DNA of 64,000 nucleotides, taken from Brevinematales bacterium. Lineage in GTDB: Bacteria > Spirochaetota > Brevinematia > Brevinematales > GWF1-51-8. Each line of letters starts with the position of its first letter. Position 1 is the stretch's first letter. Positions 8,391 to 18,048 of this stretch are shown here, piece after piece. The DNA lies in contig JAGVBZ010000030.1 in NCBI GenBank assembly GCA_020059465.1, positions 1 through 64,000 of the forward strand, given 5' to 3'. A program made the translations under genes and the position numbers. The notes beneath the pieces were generated by a model. It had not been told where the DNA came from. It made no database searches and was given only the letters and a program-made list of their open reading frames with translations.

Positions 8391-9917
8391 CTACTTTTTC
8401 AACTGGTCGATCAGCCCGAGAAACTGGAGACGCAGTTTGTTCAGCTCGACATAATCCTTCAGCTTCGTCAGCTTGTAATTGACCAGCGTAATTTCAGTTT
8501 GGATCACAAAATACAGATCGCTTCTACCCTGCTCGTATTTCTTCTTCTCGCCGTTGATACGGCTGATTGCGGTCTTGATCAGAAGATCGTCGTACTCAAG
8601 CGCCTTCTGATATACCGACATCATATCGTTCAAATCGACCATCGCCTGGTTGTAATTCCGCTCGAAATTCTCGACATCCTTCACCCATTTCTGGAGCTTC
8701 GCCTTCGTCTCTTTCACTTTCCCCTTGCTCAGGTCCTCGCCGATCGGCATCGAAAATTCGACCCCCACATAGAAGTTATGGGTAAAATTCGAAAGGACAA
8801 ACACATTATTCGGATCGGCCGAGGTATTGGCGAAACTGTACTGAAACACTAGATTGAGATCGGGAAGGTACTCGTTCTTTTCCTTTTTAAGCTGGAACTC
8901 GAGGAGTCCTTTCGCCATTTCAAGGATGCGCATCTGCCGGCTCATCGACGAAGGAAAATTCCCGGCGGGAATGGGAGGAAGGAAAAGTTCCGATTCGGGG
9001 ATAAAAACGGCGTCCCACGGAATGACGATACTCCCGTACATCCAATACAGAATTTTCTTCGTGAGCCGCTTGATATTAACCTCTAAAATATCCCGGGTCT
9101 TTTTAAACTCGATATTGACCATCAACGCCTGATCGATATCCGTCTGTTCGACCAATCCGTACTTCTGTTTCTCTTTTAGCTGCTTGAGCATTTTATCGCT
9201 ATTCTTAACATTTTCCACAAATATCTGGTACTGGTGATAAACACTGTACCATTCGAAATATATCAGGTAAAGATTCATGATGATATTCTCGATGCTTTCG
9301 TTGATCGTCTCCTCGGTAATCATGCGGTTGAACTCCGCCTGCTTGATGGGAAAACGGTCGAGAATACCGAACCAGTTCCGCAGAAGGGGCTGGCTTAACT
9401 GGAAGTAAAACTCCGGGTTAAACGCCGAATTGTCGATCATCATATACTTGAGATTGTTCGTACTGATATTCGTACCCCCGACAATCTGAAGCGATGTATA
9501 ATCGGGTATCATCGACGACGCCTTTGTCTGCTGGTAGGAAATCCCCGCCTTCATCTTTGTGCCGAGTTGGGGAATCACTTTCGAAAGGCTGAGATTAAAA
9601 TCGTCGCTCCATTGCTCGACAATCCCCGCGTTAGATTGAGACGCGCTCTGGGGATTCTGATACGCGAAATGATATGCCGCGTTGAGGTAAGCGTTGTAGA
9701 TCGCATGGGACTGTATCTCCAGCGATTCCGCCCCCTTCAGCTTGATCAGTTCGCTCATGATCTCCGGGCTGTTCTTGATCGCCTTCTCGACAAACACCTG
9801 TATCGGAATAATGTTCGTCGACGCCGGGTATGCCGTGCTGATTGAGCATACCGCGATAATAAGCCCGGTTATGAGGAGGCGCGCTTTTTTATGATAATAC
9901 ACTCGTCTATTCTCCAT
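8391..9917 (-). CDS. TolC-family outer-membrane efflux protein
   Basis: 508 residues with an N-terminal signal peptide. It has the two-fold long-helix layout of TolC/OEP proteins. Each half begins with a conserved region (VFVEKAIKNSPEIMSELIKLKGAE near residue 40; PDLNLVFQYSFANTS near residue 360), and QLSQPLLRNW marks the loop typical of the family. It forms the outer-membrane duct of tripartite pumps. Its ATG lies inside the 3' end of the RND pump gene (11-base overlap), preceded by AGGGGA, so the two are translationally coupled and probably work together. Confidence 0.88.
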   Translation of the reverse strand: MENRRVYYHKKARLLITGLIIAVCSISTAYPASTNIIPIQVFVEKAIKNSPEIMSELIKLKGAESLEIQSHAIYNAYLNAAYHFAYQNPQSASQSNAGIVEQWSDDFNLSLSKVIPQLGTKMKAGISYQQTKASSMIPDYTSLQIVGGTNISTNNLKYMMIDNSAFNPEFYFQLSQPLLRNWFGILDRFPIKQAEFNRMITEETINESIENIIMNLYLIYFEWYSVYHQYQIFVENVKNSDKMLKQLKEKQKYGLVEQTDIDQALMVNIEFKKTRDILEVNIKRLTKKILYWMYGSIVIPWDAVFIPESELFLPPIPAGNFPSSMSRQMRILEMAKGLLEFQLKKEKNEYLPDLNLVFQYSFANTSADPNNVFVLSNFTHNFYVGVEFSMPIGEDLSKGKVKETKAKLQKWVKDVENFERNYNQAMVDLNDMMSVYQKALEYDDLLIKTAISRINGEKKKYEQGRSDLYFVIQTEITLVNYKLTKLKDYVELNKLRLQFLGLIDQLKK

Positions 9918-12900
9918 GATTGTCGTCCCCTGTTTTATCGCCCGCTTCCGCCACCGCCGGCTGCCGGGTTATTTTCGCGAATAAATCCTTGAAGAAGTGC
10001 CGGATACGGAAATCCAGCATATAGAAACTGGGGATCAGGTAGAGAGTCAGAAATGTCGCAAACATCAGCCCCCACGCCATCACGAGCACGGTCGGTATCA
10101 CGAGCTGATCGGTCCCTCCAAATCCGTACGCTGTAGGTAATAACCCCGCTACAGTCGTCACTGTGGTTAGAATTACCGGACGCAGACGCAGCCCTGCCCC
10201 CTCGACTATCAGTTTGCGGATGTTCTCCTTTGTCAGGATACTGCGCTGAGAATTGATAAAATCGACCATCACGATTGCATCGTTGACCACAACCCCCATC
10301 AGACCGACCATACCGAAAATACCCATCGCGGTCAGCGGCTGATTATGGGTATAGAGCGCGAACGCTACTCCGACCAGACTGAACGGGACGGTCAGTAAGA
10401 CTAGGATCGACAGGATGATCGAACGGAACAGGAGGATCAGAATAAACAGGATCAGTACACCCGCCAATAATGCGGCGCTGATCATGCTGTCGATCGTCTC
10501 CTGCGTGGATTCCGCTTCTCCGCCTATTTTAAACTGAAAACCGGGATATTTTTCCTTAAAATCGGCAAAATCTTTTTTTATCTTATCATACAATTCTTTA
10601 GCGGTAATCTTTGAATTCAGCAGGTCCGCTTCGATAATGGTGTTCCGGTCGCCGTTGTAATGATCGATCTTGCTGACCAGTTTGTCGTCCTTCATCACTA
10701 TCAGCGACGGCAAAGTAATCAGAATATTTTTGAAATTCATCACATATAGCTGATTAAGCGTGCCCAGCTTGTTTTTATATTTATCGTCGAGCACAACCCG
10801 GTAATTTATCAGATCGTCCGGGGTTTGCAGGGATGTAGCGATCACCCCATGAAACGCAGTCCTTACGGTCTGTGCGATCACTATCGGGGACACCCCGACT
10901 TTCGCGGCCATATCGTAATTGATCATTACTTTCGTAGCTTTTTTATTCTCCTCGTCGCTTCGAACAAGGTCGTATACCCCATCTATGGCAAGAAGGTACT
11001 TGGTGACCGTATCGGAAATCTCTTTGCGCATCTGGTTATCATTCCCGATAATTTCTATGCGGATAGAACGCCCCATACGCGGCCCGCCGTTCTCGATCAT
11101 AAAGACCACGTTGGTAAAACCTCCGGCGGTATTCATCATAGTCCGGATGTTTGAAATAATTTCTTCAGCCGTGATCGTCCTGACCGAATCGGGCGTCAGA
11201 TTCACCTCCATTTGGAATTTTTCCGGGAATCCGAGTTCGCCCACTGAGGATACGTAGGAAACCATGACATTAGTCGGATAAGTGCTTAGGAGTTTCTCGA
11301 TTTCCTTGACCTTCGACATAGTAAAATCAAGCATCTGCCCCTCGGTCACCTGTCCGGTAAATTCAAAATGGGTGGACTGGTTGGACGGAAACGGAATAAA
11401 TTTCATGATATTTCCCGAGAAAAGGACATAGTACGATACATAGAACAACCCGCCGAACACAAGGATCAGCAGAAGATACCATTTCAGAACAAAATTCAGG
11501 GATTTTTCATATACCCGCCGCAGAGCAACCATAAATTTCCGCTCTTTCATCTGAGAAGCCGGTTTCATCCGGCCAAACCAGTTATGATTCAGGTGATTCG
11601 GCAGTATCAGAAGGGACTCGATCAAACTGCCCGCCAGTACAACTATTACCACGAACGGGATTTCCTTTGCGAAATCGCCGATAATTCCCTTCAATGTATA
11701 AAGCGGCACAAAAGCGACGACAGTGGTAACTACTGTCCCTATCACCGGATAGGCGACCTCGATCGTACCGTCAATCGAGGCTTTTAACGGATTCTTTCCC
11801 ATCAGCCTATGACGGTAGATATTTTCCGATATCACTATCGCATCGTCGACCACCATTCCCATGACGACCACAATTCCGAGAAGCGACACGCTGTTGATCG
11901 TCACATTAAAAAGCGGCATCATTATCACCGCAAACGCCACCGCTGTAGGAATCCCCAGCGCTGTCCAAAGTGCGTTTTTGAAATCCATGAGCAGGAAGAG
12001 CACGATCAGCACCAGCACCAGACCCATGATTGCATTCGACTGAACAATATCGAGACGGTTTCGGGTCTCGGCGGATAAATCCCAGATATAGGTGAAATCG
12101 AGGTCGGTCTTACCGAGCGAAAGCTGGTACTCTTTCACAGCCGCCTTCACCGCATCCACAGTCCGTATGATATCAGCGTTGTCCTTTTTCTGTACCATCA
12201 GGGATACGCCCTGCTCGCCGTTCAGGCGTACGATCGTGAACTCGTCCTCGAACTTGTCTTCAACCTTAGCGATATCCTTCAGATAGATTTTTTTACCCTC
12301 GAAGGTACTGCGGATGATAATACTCTCGATATCCTTTAAAGTCTTAAGCTTCGAGGTTACTGTGAGAAGGCGTTCCTCGTTCTTATAATTATAACTCCCG
12401 CCCGTAATCTCGAAATTATTTATCTGGATGGCGTTGATGACTTCCTGAACCGAAATGTACTGATTATTCATTTTATTCAGGTCGAGCTTGATTTTTATCT
12501 CACGGTCGAGAATAGCGTTTTCGATAATCCCGGAAACATACGGAATAGTCTTCAGCTTTTTTTCGAGGTCGAGGGCGCGGATTCGCAGCTCAGCATAAGA
12601 TAATGTGTCGGAAAATAACGCCACTTCAATCACCGGGAACTGCGTCACCTTCCATTCGAAAAACGCTGGGTTCTTCGTGACTTCCTTTGGCAGATTGACA
12701 TTGTCGACCGCGCGGCGGATATCGGCTTTTACCTTTTCAGGATCTTTAAACTCAGGATCGATATAAACAGTAATACGTGAAAAGTTTTCCTGCGAAACCG
12801 AGACAAATTTCTGGATTCCTTCGATCCCGCTCAGCGCCTCCTCGATCGGGATGGTCACCCCGCTTTCGACTTCTTCAGGGGATGCGCCGGGAAAAATAGT

Positions 12901-13047
12901 TGTGATATAAATACGTTTTCTGTCGACCTTCGGATAACCTTCCTTACTGATCTGCTGAAGATTCCAGAAACCGAAGATAAGAATGAAAAGGACTAAAAGA
13001 TTGGCTAAAATTGTTTTATCTGCAAAAAAACGGATCAGACCGTGCAT
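9907..13047 (-). CDS. RND-family efflux transporter (AcrB/MexB-like)
   Basis: 1046 residues with the family duplication: TM1 at the N-terminus, a large periplasmic loop, TM2-6, and the same again in the second half. The N-terminal YPKVDRKRIYITTIFPGASP corresponds to the start of the porter domain. The proton-relay Asp pair is present at D401-D402 in GMVVDDAIVISEN, and the second-half match is VNDAIVMVDFIN. It should export hydrophobic or drug-like compounds using the proton gradient. The operon supplies TolC but no periplasmic adaptor; the adaptor must be elsewhere or dispensable. Transcription starts from the promoter at 13233-13261, leaving a leader of about 180 nt. GCGGGGGCG precedes the ATG. 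Confidence 0.92.
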   Translation of the reverse strand: MHGLIRFFADKTILANLLVLFILIFGFWNLQQISKEGYPKVDRKRIYITTIFPGASPEEVESGVTIPIEEALSGIEGIQKFVSVSQENFSRITVYIDPEFKDPEKVKADIRRAVDNVNLPKEVTKNPAFFEWKVTQFPVIEVALFSDTLSYAELRIRALDLEKKLKTIPYVSGIIENAILDREIKIKLDLNKMNNQYISVQEVINAIQINNFEITGGSYNYKNEERLLTVTSKLKTLKDIESIIIRSTFEGKKIYLKDIAKVEDKFEDEFTIVRLNGEQGVSLMVQKKDNADIIRTVDAVKAAVKEYQLSLGKTDLDFTYIWDLSAETRNRLDIVQSNAIMGLVLVLIVLFLLMDFKNALWTALGIPTAVAFAVIMMPLFNVTINSVSLLGIVVVMGMVVDDAIVISENIYRHRLMGKNPLKASIDGTIEVAYPVIGTVVTTVVAFVPLYTLKGIIGDFAKEIPFVVIVVLAGSLIESLLILPNHLNHNWFGRMKPASQMKERKFMVALRRVYEKSLNFVLKWYLLLILVFGGLFYVSYYVLFSGNIMKFIPFPSNQSTHFEFTGQVTEGQMLDFTMSKVKEIEKLLSTYPTNVMVSYVSSVGELGFPEKFQMEVNLTPDSVRTITAEEIISNIRTMMNTAGGFTNVVFMIENGGPRMGRSIRIEIIGNDNQMRKEISDTVTKYLLAIDGVYDLVRSDEENKKATKVMINYDMAAKVGVSPIVIAQTVRTAFHGVIATSLQTPDDLINYRVVLDDKYKNKLGTLNQLYVMNFKNILITLPSLIVMKDDKLVSKIDHYNGDRNTIIEADLLNSKITAKELYDKIKKDFADFKEKYPGFQFKIGGEAESTQETIDSMISAALLAGVLILFILILLFRSIILSILVLLTVPFSLVGVAFALYTHNQPLTAMGIFGMVGLMGVVVNDAIVMVDFINSQRSILTKENIRKLIVEGAGLRLRPVILTTVTTVAGLLPTAYGFGGTDQLVIPTVLVMAWGLMFATFLTLYLIPSFYMLDFRIRHFFKDLFAKITRQPAVAEAGDKTGDDNHGE

Positions 13048-13232
13048 GATCGCCCCCGCGATAAATGGTTTCGGCAGTTTATTCCATCATCCCAGTTCAT
13101 TAAGCCGGCAATTCTCAAACAGCAATCAATTATGCAACACCCAAACCTTTAAATATATCCATTCTTCGCGAACCGCGATTCCATTTTTCCAATACAGGAA
13201 CACAAATAGATTCGTAATAGATGTCAGGAATA

Positions 13233-13261
13233 ATTATACCCTCGGAATTGCCGAAAGTCAA
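13233..13261 (-). promoter_or_regulatory. Promoter of the RND-TolC operon
   Basis: Reading the minus strand: TTGACT (13261-13256), 17 nt, TATAAT (13238-13233). Predicted start is near 13226, giving a leader of about 180 nt before the pump ATG at 13047. It lies just downstream of the terminator of the preceding minus-strand gene. Confidence 0.7.
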
Positions 13262-13270
13262 GACGGATAT

Positions 13271-13301
13271 AAAAAAAAGAGACTGCCGGGGAGGCAGTCT
13301 C
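13271..13301 (-). terminator. Rho-independent terminator of the 13322-14776 gene
   Basis: On the minus strand GAGACTGCC-TCCCC-GGCAGTCTC forms a perfect 9-bp stem with a 5-nt loop, followed by eight T. It lies 21 bases after the stop codon and separates this gene from the pump operon. Confidence 0.9.
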
Positions 13302-13321
13302 TTATGAAAATTTCCGGAAAT

Positions 13322-14776
13322 TTACTGATTGAGGCTGATTTTAAACTCAACCACCTTGGTATCTTTTGAGATGTTAATCTGGAGGAAAAGTTTCCGAAGA
13401 TCGATCATACCGCCGAACGGTGTTTCCTCGGAAAGCATCTTGGCGATTTCCTCGGACTTGATGTAAAGATTTAAGACCGAATAAAAATTCGCGTCTTTTT
13501 TCGCGACAGCGTTATAGGTTGTCATATCCTTCTGTTTCATCGTGTTAAGGTACTTACCGACTACATCTTTTCCCCATGCGATTAAAAGACCGGTATTCTG
13601 GGGAACAATATACAGCTCGGCGGCATCGTCCATTCCAACTAACTGATAAACCTTATCACCGCCCATTTTCTGCTCTTCCAGATCGCATCCGGGATAAGAT
13701 TCCTGCATAATGGTCAGGAAGTTCTGCATCAGTATCTGAGAATCTTTCGGTTTCAATGTGGAGATAAACGCCAATATCTGAGGAATATCCTCATTATTAA
13801 AATCTTCCATCCCGGCCTGCGGGTATACAGCGACCGCAAGGTTTCCTGAAATCAGGTCCCAGCCCATCGTAGAAAGATCCATTCCCGTCATGCCCATAGC
13901 GAACATGGAGGCGAGAGAAAGAATTTCAGGTTTGATGTTCAATTCGAACATACCGATAGGCTTCACGGGAATATAATTCACACCCTTGTCGGTCTTGTCA
14001 TCCATCAGGAAAATCTGCTTCAGAGCCTTGCCGTCTTTCAGGTAAAGCTTACTGGATAGGCTGATTTCTCCGCCGAATTGATAGTTCTTGAGGTCTATTT
14101 TACCGTTGAGAAAAGACGCCGCATAACGGACATCGATCTTGTATTGCGACATCATACCGCCGGAATCCGGGGAACTCATCATATCGTTGATCACCTTACC
14201 GTTCAGGTATACCGATGCGAGGGTTTCGCTGACATTACCGGAAAATTCGGTAACGTTCTTAGCATTCTCAATTTTGCTCTTTGAGACAGGCTTGGCTTTC
14301 TTGATGTATTCGATATTTTCTTTTACCGGGGCTATGGCAAGATAATCGCCCGGAAGCCATGCCGCATAAATATCACCCATCTGTAAGACCCCGCCTTTAA
14401 GCTCTTTTGTCTTCTCTTTCGCGAGCTCTTTTTCAATATACTTAACAAAGTCTTTTTTCTTAGCGGAAACGACAGGAATCAGAATGATCAGGTCTTTATC
14501 GTTGATTTCGTCAAACGCAAATCCGAACTGAACATTGTTCAGGAAGAAAATCAGAGGGCTTTGCATGTTTATGTAGGGTTTCATCTGGCCTATCTGTTCG
14601 CCGGCGCCGGATTCCATCATATTGACCAGTTCAATCGCAGTATCGATTTTCGGGATTACACCGAAAAACACGACATCCTCAGGCACAACATCCAAAGGTA
14701 TCCCCGCAGGTTTTGCATAGACGGATACAAACCCCACCAGCACGGTTAAAAACATAACCGCAAGAAATTTCTTCAT
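13322..14776 (-). CDS. Exported protein of unknown function (DUF3352-like layout)
   Basis: 484 residues. The signal peptide is MKKFLAVMFLTVLVGFVSVYA. The mature protein opens with PLDVVPEDVVFFGVIPKIDTA and later has FAFDEINDKDLIILIPV, LAIAPVKENIEYIKKA and LAVAVYPQ. This order, with a statement on available function followed by two similar halves, recalls the DUF3352-type periplasmic proteins, but I cannot confirm it by eye. No catalytic motif is visible. It is a single-gene unit with its own promoter (14828-14856), terminator (13271-13301) and an AAGGAGCG ribosome-binding site. Confidence 0.65.
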   Translation of the reverse strand: MKKFLAVMFLTVLVGFVSVYAKPAGIPLDVVPEDVVFFGVIPKIDTAIELVNMMESGAGEQIGQMKPYINMQSPLIFFLNNVQFGFAFDEINDKDLIILIPVVSAKKKDFVKYIEKELAKEKTKELKGGVLQMGDIYAAWLPGDYLAIAPVKENIEYIKKAKPVSKSKIENAKNVTEFSGNVSETLASVYLNGKVINDMMSSPDSGGMMSQYKIDVRYAASFLNGKIDLKNYQFGGEISLSSKLYLKDGKALKQIFLMDDKTDKGVNYIPVKPIGMFELNIKPEILSLASMFAMGMTGMDLSTMGWDLISGNLAVAVYPQAGMEDFNNEDIPQILAFISTLKPKDSQILMQNFLTIMQESYPGCDLEEQKMGGDKVYQLVGMDDAAELYIVPQNTGLLIAWGKDVVGKYLNTMKQKDMTTYNAVAKKDANFYSVLNLYIKSEEIAKMLSEETPFGGMIDLRKLFLQINISKDTKVVEFKISLNQ

Positions 14777-14827
14777 ATTCGCTCCTTATTCGGTATTAAC
14801 ATTATTGACAGGATATTCTCCGAGAAT

Positions 14828-14856
14828 AGTATAATCCAAGATATAAATTTTTTCAA
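14828..14856 (-). promoter_or_regulatory. Promoter of the 13322-14776 gene
   Basis: On the minus strand: TTGAAA (14856-14851), 17 nt, TATACT (14833-14828). Start is expected near 14821, about 45 nt before the ATG at 14776. Confidence 0.65.
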
Positions 14857-14874
14857 AAGATTAGTGTTATATAT

Positions 14875-16287
14875 TTAGCGGAGATTCATTATCCGTTCGG
14901 CTTTCTCTATCACCGCCGCGACATTTTTATTCATCCACGCCTGATCCATCCACTCGTTGGGATTGATATAAGTGCCCTGTACGAACAAAGAAAAGTGGAG
15001 ATGGTCGCCGGTCGCCATACCCGACTGCCCGGTCTTTGCGATAATTTCGCCGCCTTTAAGCTTATCGCCCGCCTCGTAGTAGAGTTTCGAGCAATGCCCG
15101 TATAATCCGTAGAGACCCATGCCGTAATCTACAATCAGGCAGTTACCGAAACCGCCGTTATAACCGGAATACACGACAGTGCCGTAATTAGTGTTTATAA
15201 TCGGGCAGTTGACATAATAAGTCAGGTCGATGCCCATATGATAACTCTGCTTGACCAGTTTACCCTGCGAATAGTAGTTCCGGAACTGCCCGTAATCTGA
15301 CGTCATCCGGCAATCGCCGAGAGGCGCGAACGGCATAAGATTGAATCCTTTAAAGTTCTTTTCCGGCGGATAGCATGTCAGCCCCATTACGCTGAACTGC
15401 CCCTCCGATTCTTTATTATCGATGAGCTTCTGATCCTGTTTACCGTCCCAGTTGACAGGGCCTTTCTTGTATCCCTCACCCTCGTAAACCGCGTCCACAC
15501 CGCCGGTACCGTACTGTTTGCTGGGTTTGAGGTCCACCTTACCGGTAGCGGAAAGAAGCGGCTGGTTCTCGAAATGCACCCTGTTTGTGGAGGAGTTCCC
15601 CCCGGCATCGTTAGCTACAATCCACGCCTTAAATTCCGACCATGTCAAATCCCAGCCGATCAGGCAGATATAGTATCCCTCTTTCTGGAATACCTGCGGA
15701 TAGAAAATTTTACCGCGGTTATCGACTATATACACGTCGGAAATATTCTCGTCGCCGACCTCGAATATCACGACCGCGGAACCGCCGCGATTAATGGTAT
15801 CCGACTGGGCGACAACACTGATCACAGGATTACGATAATCCTGTATGACTGTATATTTCGCAATATTTTTATTGAGGGTTTCCGACTTGATTTGAATATA
15901 GAAATTATCGTCCTTTACAGGAACATAGTTATCAGGATACTCGACCTTGAGGGAAACCTTGCCGTCTTCCTGTTTCACCACTTTTGAGTTCAGCATAAAG
16001 CTCTCGCCGCTCGCGATCAGCTGTACCGAGAAATCCTCTTTGAGGAATTTCTTTTTTATGGAGTTTTTATTCGTAACAGCTTCAATCGGATCGCGCATCA
16101 ACGTAAACGTAAGAGGAACCTTCAGGTTCCAATCGATGACTTGACCTTTTAACGGGAGCACTTTTCCTTCGGTCTCAAGATAAGCAGTCAAATCCTGTGG
16201 TTTAATAGCGCCAGCAACACTGTTACCGCAGCTCGATAACAATAATCCCCCTATTAATACCAATAACGAAAATCCCGCCTTTTTCAT
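14875..16287 (-). CDS. M23-family peptidase lipoprotein (LytM domain)
   Basis: 470 residues from the ATG at 16287, preferred over the track start at 16362. It opens a proper lipoprotein signal (MKKAGFSLLVLIGGLLLSSC), whereas the upstream 25 codons are unlike an export signal. Beta-rich Ig-like regions occupy roughly the first 300 residues. The C-terminal LytM/M23 domain has the zinc ligands in SYHMGIDLTYY (H and D) and GDHLHFSLF (HxH). Such enzymes cut peptide cross-links in peptidoglycan or, when degenerate, activate amidases; all visible ligands are kept here. A paralogue lies immediately upstream on the same strand, arguing for a tandem duplication. Confidence 0.87.
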   Translation of the reverse strand: MKKAGFSLLVLIGGLLLSSCGNSVAGAIKPQDLTAYLETEGKVLPLKGQVIDWNLKVPLTFTLMRDPIEAVTNKNSIKKKFLKEDFSVQLIASGESFMLNSKVVKQEDGKVSLKVEYPDNYVPVKDDNFYIQIKSETLNKNIAKYTVIQDYRNPVISVVAQSDTINRGGSAVVIFEVGDENISDVYIVDNRGKIFYPQVFQKEGYYICLIGWDLTWSEFKAWIVANDAGGNSSTNRVHFENQPLLSATGKVDLKPSKQYGTGGVDAVYEGEGYKKGPVNWDGKQDQKLIDNKESEGQFSVMGLTCYPPEKNFKGFNLMPFAPLGDCRMTSDYGQFRNYYSQGKLVKQSYHMGIDLTYYVNCPIINTNYGTVVYSGYNGGFGNCLIVDYGMGLYGLYGHCSKLYYEAGDKLKGGEIIAKTGQSGMATGDHLHFSLFVQGTYINPNEWMDQAWMNKNVAAVIEKAERIMNLR

Positions 16288-16392
16288 CCCTGAAACCCCG
16301 CGTTTTTTATTAGAATTATCCAGACTTAGCATTTTAGCACACCCTAAAGAATATCTCAACAAAATACTATAAAAAATATTTATCCGCCCCGG

Positions 16393-17700
16393 TTATTTCT
16401 TGATACTTTTCTTCGCTTTATCCAGCACCTGTGTAATATTTGTCTTAATCCAATAGGGGTTTAGCCATTCTTCGCTATTCACATACACCCCCTGAATCAG
16501 CATCCCGAAATGCAGGTGGTCTCCGCTCGCTACGCCGGTCTTCCCCGTGGTCCCGACCTTATCGCCCGAATATACGGTTTCGCCGACCTGCACGAAAAGT
16601 TCCGTGCAGTGTCCGTACATCGAATATATCCCCATCCCGTGACTGATGACAAGCGTATTGCCGTATCCGCCGTTATACCCCGAGAAGATCACAGTTCCGC
16701 CGTTTCCCGCGTATATCGTGTCCTTGGGTTCGTTCGCCATATCCACGCCCATATGAATCGATTCGCTTTTCTTAGCACCCTCGAAAAAATACTCGCGTAC
16801 TTTTCCGAACGCTGACGTCACCCGCCATTTCAGGAGAGGTTTGAACGCCTTCACCGTGAACATCTCGACTATCCCCTCCGGGTGAATCGAGGCCAATTCG
16901 GGAATGTTGACCTTTTTTTTCTCGAGCATCTGTTCCCGGTAATAAGCGTATTTATCGATCCCCTGCAGATTTGACATCGGCAGGCCGAGTTCCTTCGTTT
17001 TGTCCTTCTCGAACGTTTTACCGAGCTCCACCTTTCCCACGAGGTACTTCACATCCTTCGTGTTTAACGGGATTTTATTGGTGGACATATTCCCGGCCTC
17101 GTCCGACGCGATAATCCACGCGGCGTAATCGGAGTTCTTGACATACCATCCCAGAAAGCACATATAATACCCTTCGCAGATATACGGCTGGGGATAGAAT
17201 TCTTTTTTAGCGTTGTCTTTAATAATCACTTTCTTCAGATTCGAATCGCGCGCCTCGAAAACTACGAGCGCCGAACCTCCCTTCTTGAATTCCGGCGAAA
17301 CCGCTATCACTTTGAGTTCCGGCGGTGACATATCCTGCACCAACACCGCAGTTACTACATTGGACTTGATCGCGGGTACCCACAGCTTAAGCATCAACCG
17401 TTCGTCGAGAGGGTACGGGAGATACGAGGGATACGAGGCGGTTATCGTCAGGTTGGTCGATGAAACGATGACCTTCTTATTCGTGAGAAATATCGCTTTC
17501 TCGCCGTTCATCAGTACAAGCTCGTACTCTGTCGGCACAAACGCTCCGAAGAAGCTCACCTTGAGGGGATAGTTCAAATTCCATACCACAGGGTCTCGGT
17601 CGATATAGTCGACCGTGATCTGGCCGGCGTTTACGCACGACCACACGCCCGCGGCGAGAATAAGGGTATAAAAAAATGAAAGAAACCTCTGCTTATGCAT
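16393..17700 (-). CDS. M23-family peptidase, paralogue of its neighbour
   Basis: 435 residues from the ATG at 17700; the track start at 17733 would add 11 residues before the signal peptide. GGAGG lies 11-12 bases before the chosen start, slightly far. The N-terminus MHKQRFLSFFYTLILAAGVW is a signal peptide, possibly a lipoprotein type (WSC). The order of domains and many phrases match the downstream gene (WNLNYPLKVSF, GYYMCFLGW, YGNTLVISHGMGIYSMYGHC). Zinc ligands are present in SIHMGVDMAN and GDHLHFGML. It should act on peptidoglycan in the periplasm, and its sequence has clearly diverged from the neighbour. Confidence 0.86.
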   Translation of the reverse strand: MHKQRFLSFFYTLILAAGVWSCVNAGQITVDYIDRDPVVWNLNYPLKVSFFGAFVPTEYELVLMNGEKAIFLTNKKVIVSSTNLTITASYPSYLPYPLDERLMLKLWVPAIKSNVVTAVLVQDMSPPELKVIAVSPEFKKGGSALVVFEARDSNLKKVIIKDNAKKEFYPQPYICEGYYMCFLGWYVKNSDYAAWIIASDEAGNMSTNKIPLNTKDVKYLVGKVELGKTFEKDKTKELGLPMSNLQGIDKYAYYREQMLEKKKVNIPELASIHPEGIVEMFTVKAFKPLLKWRVTSAFGKVREYFFEGAKKSESIHMGVDMANEPKDTIYAGNGGTVIFSGYNGGYGNTLVISHGMGIYSMYGHCTELFVQVGETVYSGDKVGTTGKTGVASGDHLHFGMLIQGVYVNSEEWLNPYWIKTNITQVLDKAKKSIKK

Positions 17701-17833
17701 GATGGAATATGCCTCCGATATTCTTAGGCGCATAAGAGTCTAACGGAAAGCGGTGGAATTTACAAAATTTCACCCAAACTATTTGAAATAATCGGAATCC
17801 TCCGTTATAATAATGAAGTTCCATGGGTGTGCT

Positions 17834-17889
17834 GCGCACGCTAACCCCGATATCGGGCTGCATTCGAATAAATGACTATATAGCCCGTG
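17834..17889 (+). repeat. Dispersed palindromic repeat R1, copy A
   Basis: GCGCACGCTAACCCCGATAT, a variable middle, then TATAGCCCGTG. The ends are inverted relative to each other (GCACG-CTA versus CACGGGCTATA), and CCCGATATCGGG forms an inner palindrome. It is the first of two direct copies 96 bp apart in the 350-bp gap between the M23 gene and the tRNA genes. The rest of the gap (17701-17833) shows nothing I can name. Confidence 0.6.
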
Positions 17890-17929
17890 TTCGAGGTAGT
17901 ATTTCATGGTGAGTATTCCGAATTATGTA

Positions 17930-17983
17930 GCGCACGCTAACCCCGATATTGAGAGTTGCGATGATACATACAATCAGCCCGTG
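17930..17983 (+). repeat. Dispersed palindromic repeat R1, copy B
   Basis: GCGCACGCTAACCCCGATAT is identical to copy A over its first 20 bases. A different middle follows, then TCAGCCCGTG. It lies 65 bp upstream of the first tRNA gene. Confidence 0.6.
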
Positions 17984-18048
17984 TTTTTATACTGTTGCCA
18001 AATCTGTGGGCGCTGGTTTGAATAGTTTACTGGGTTGAGTTTTATTAT

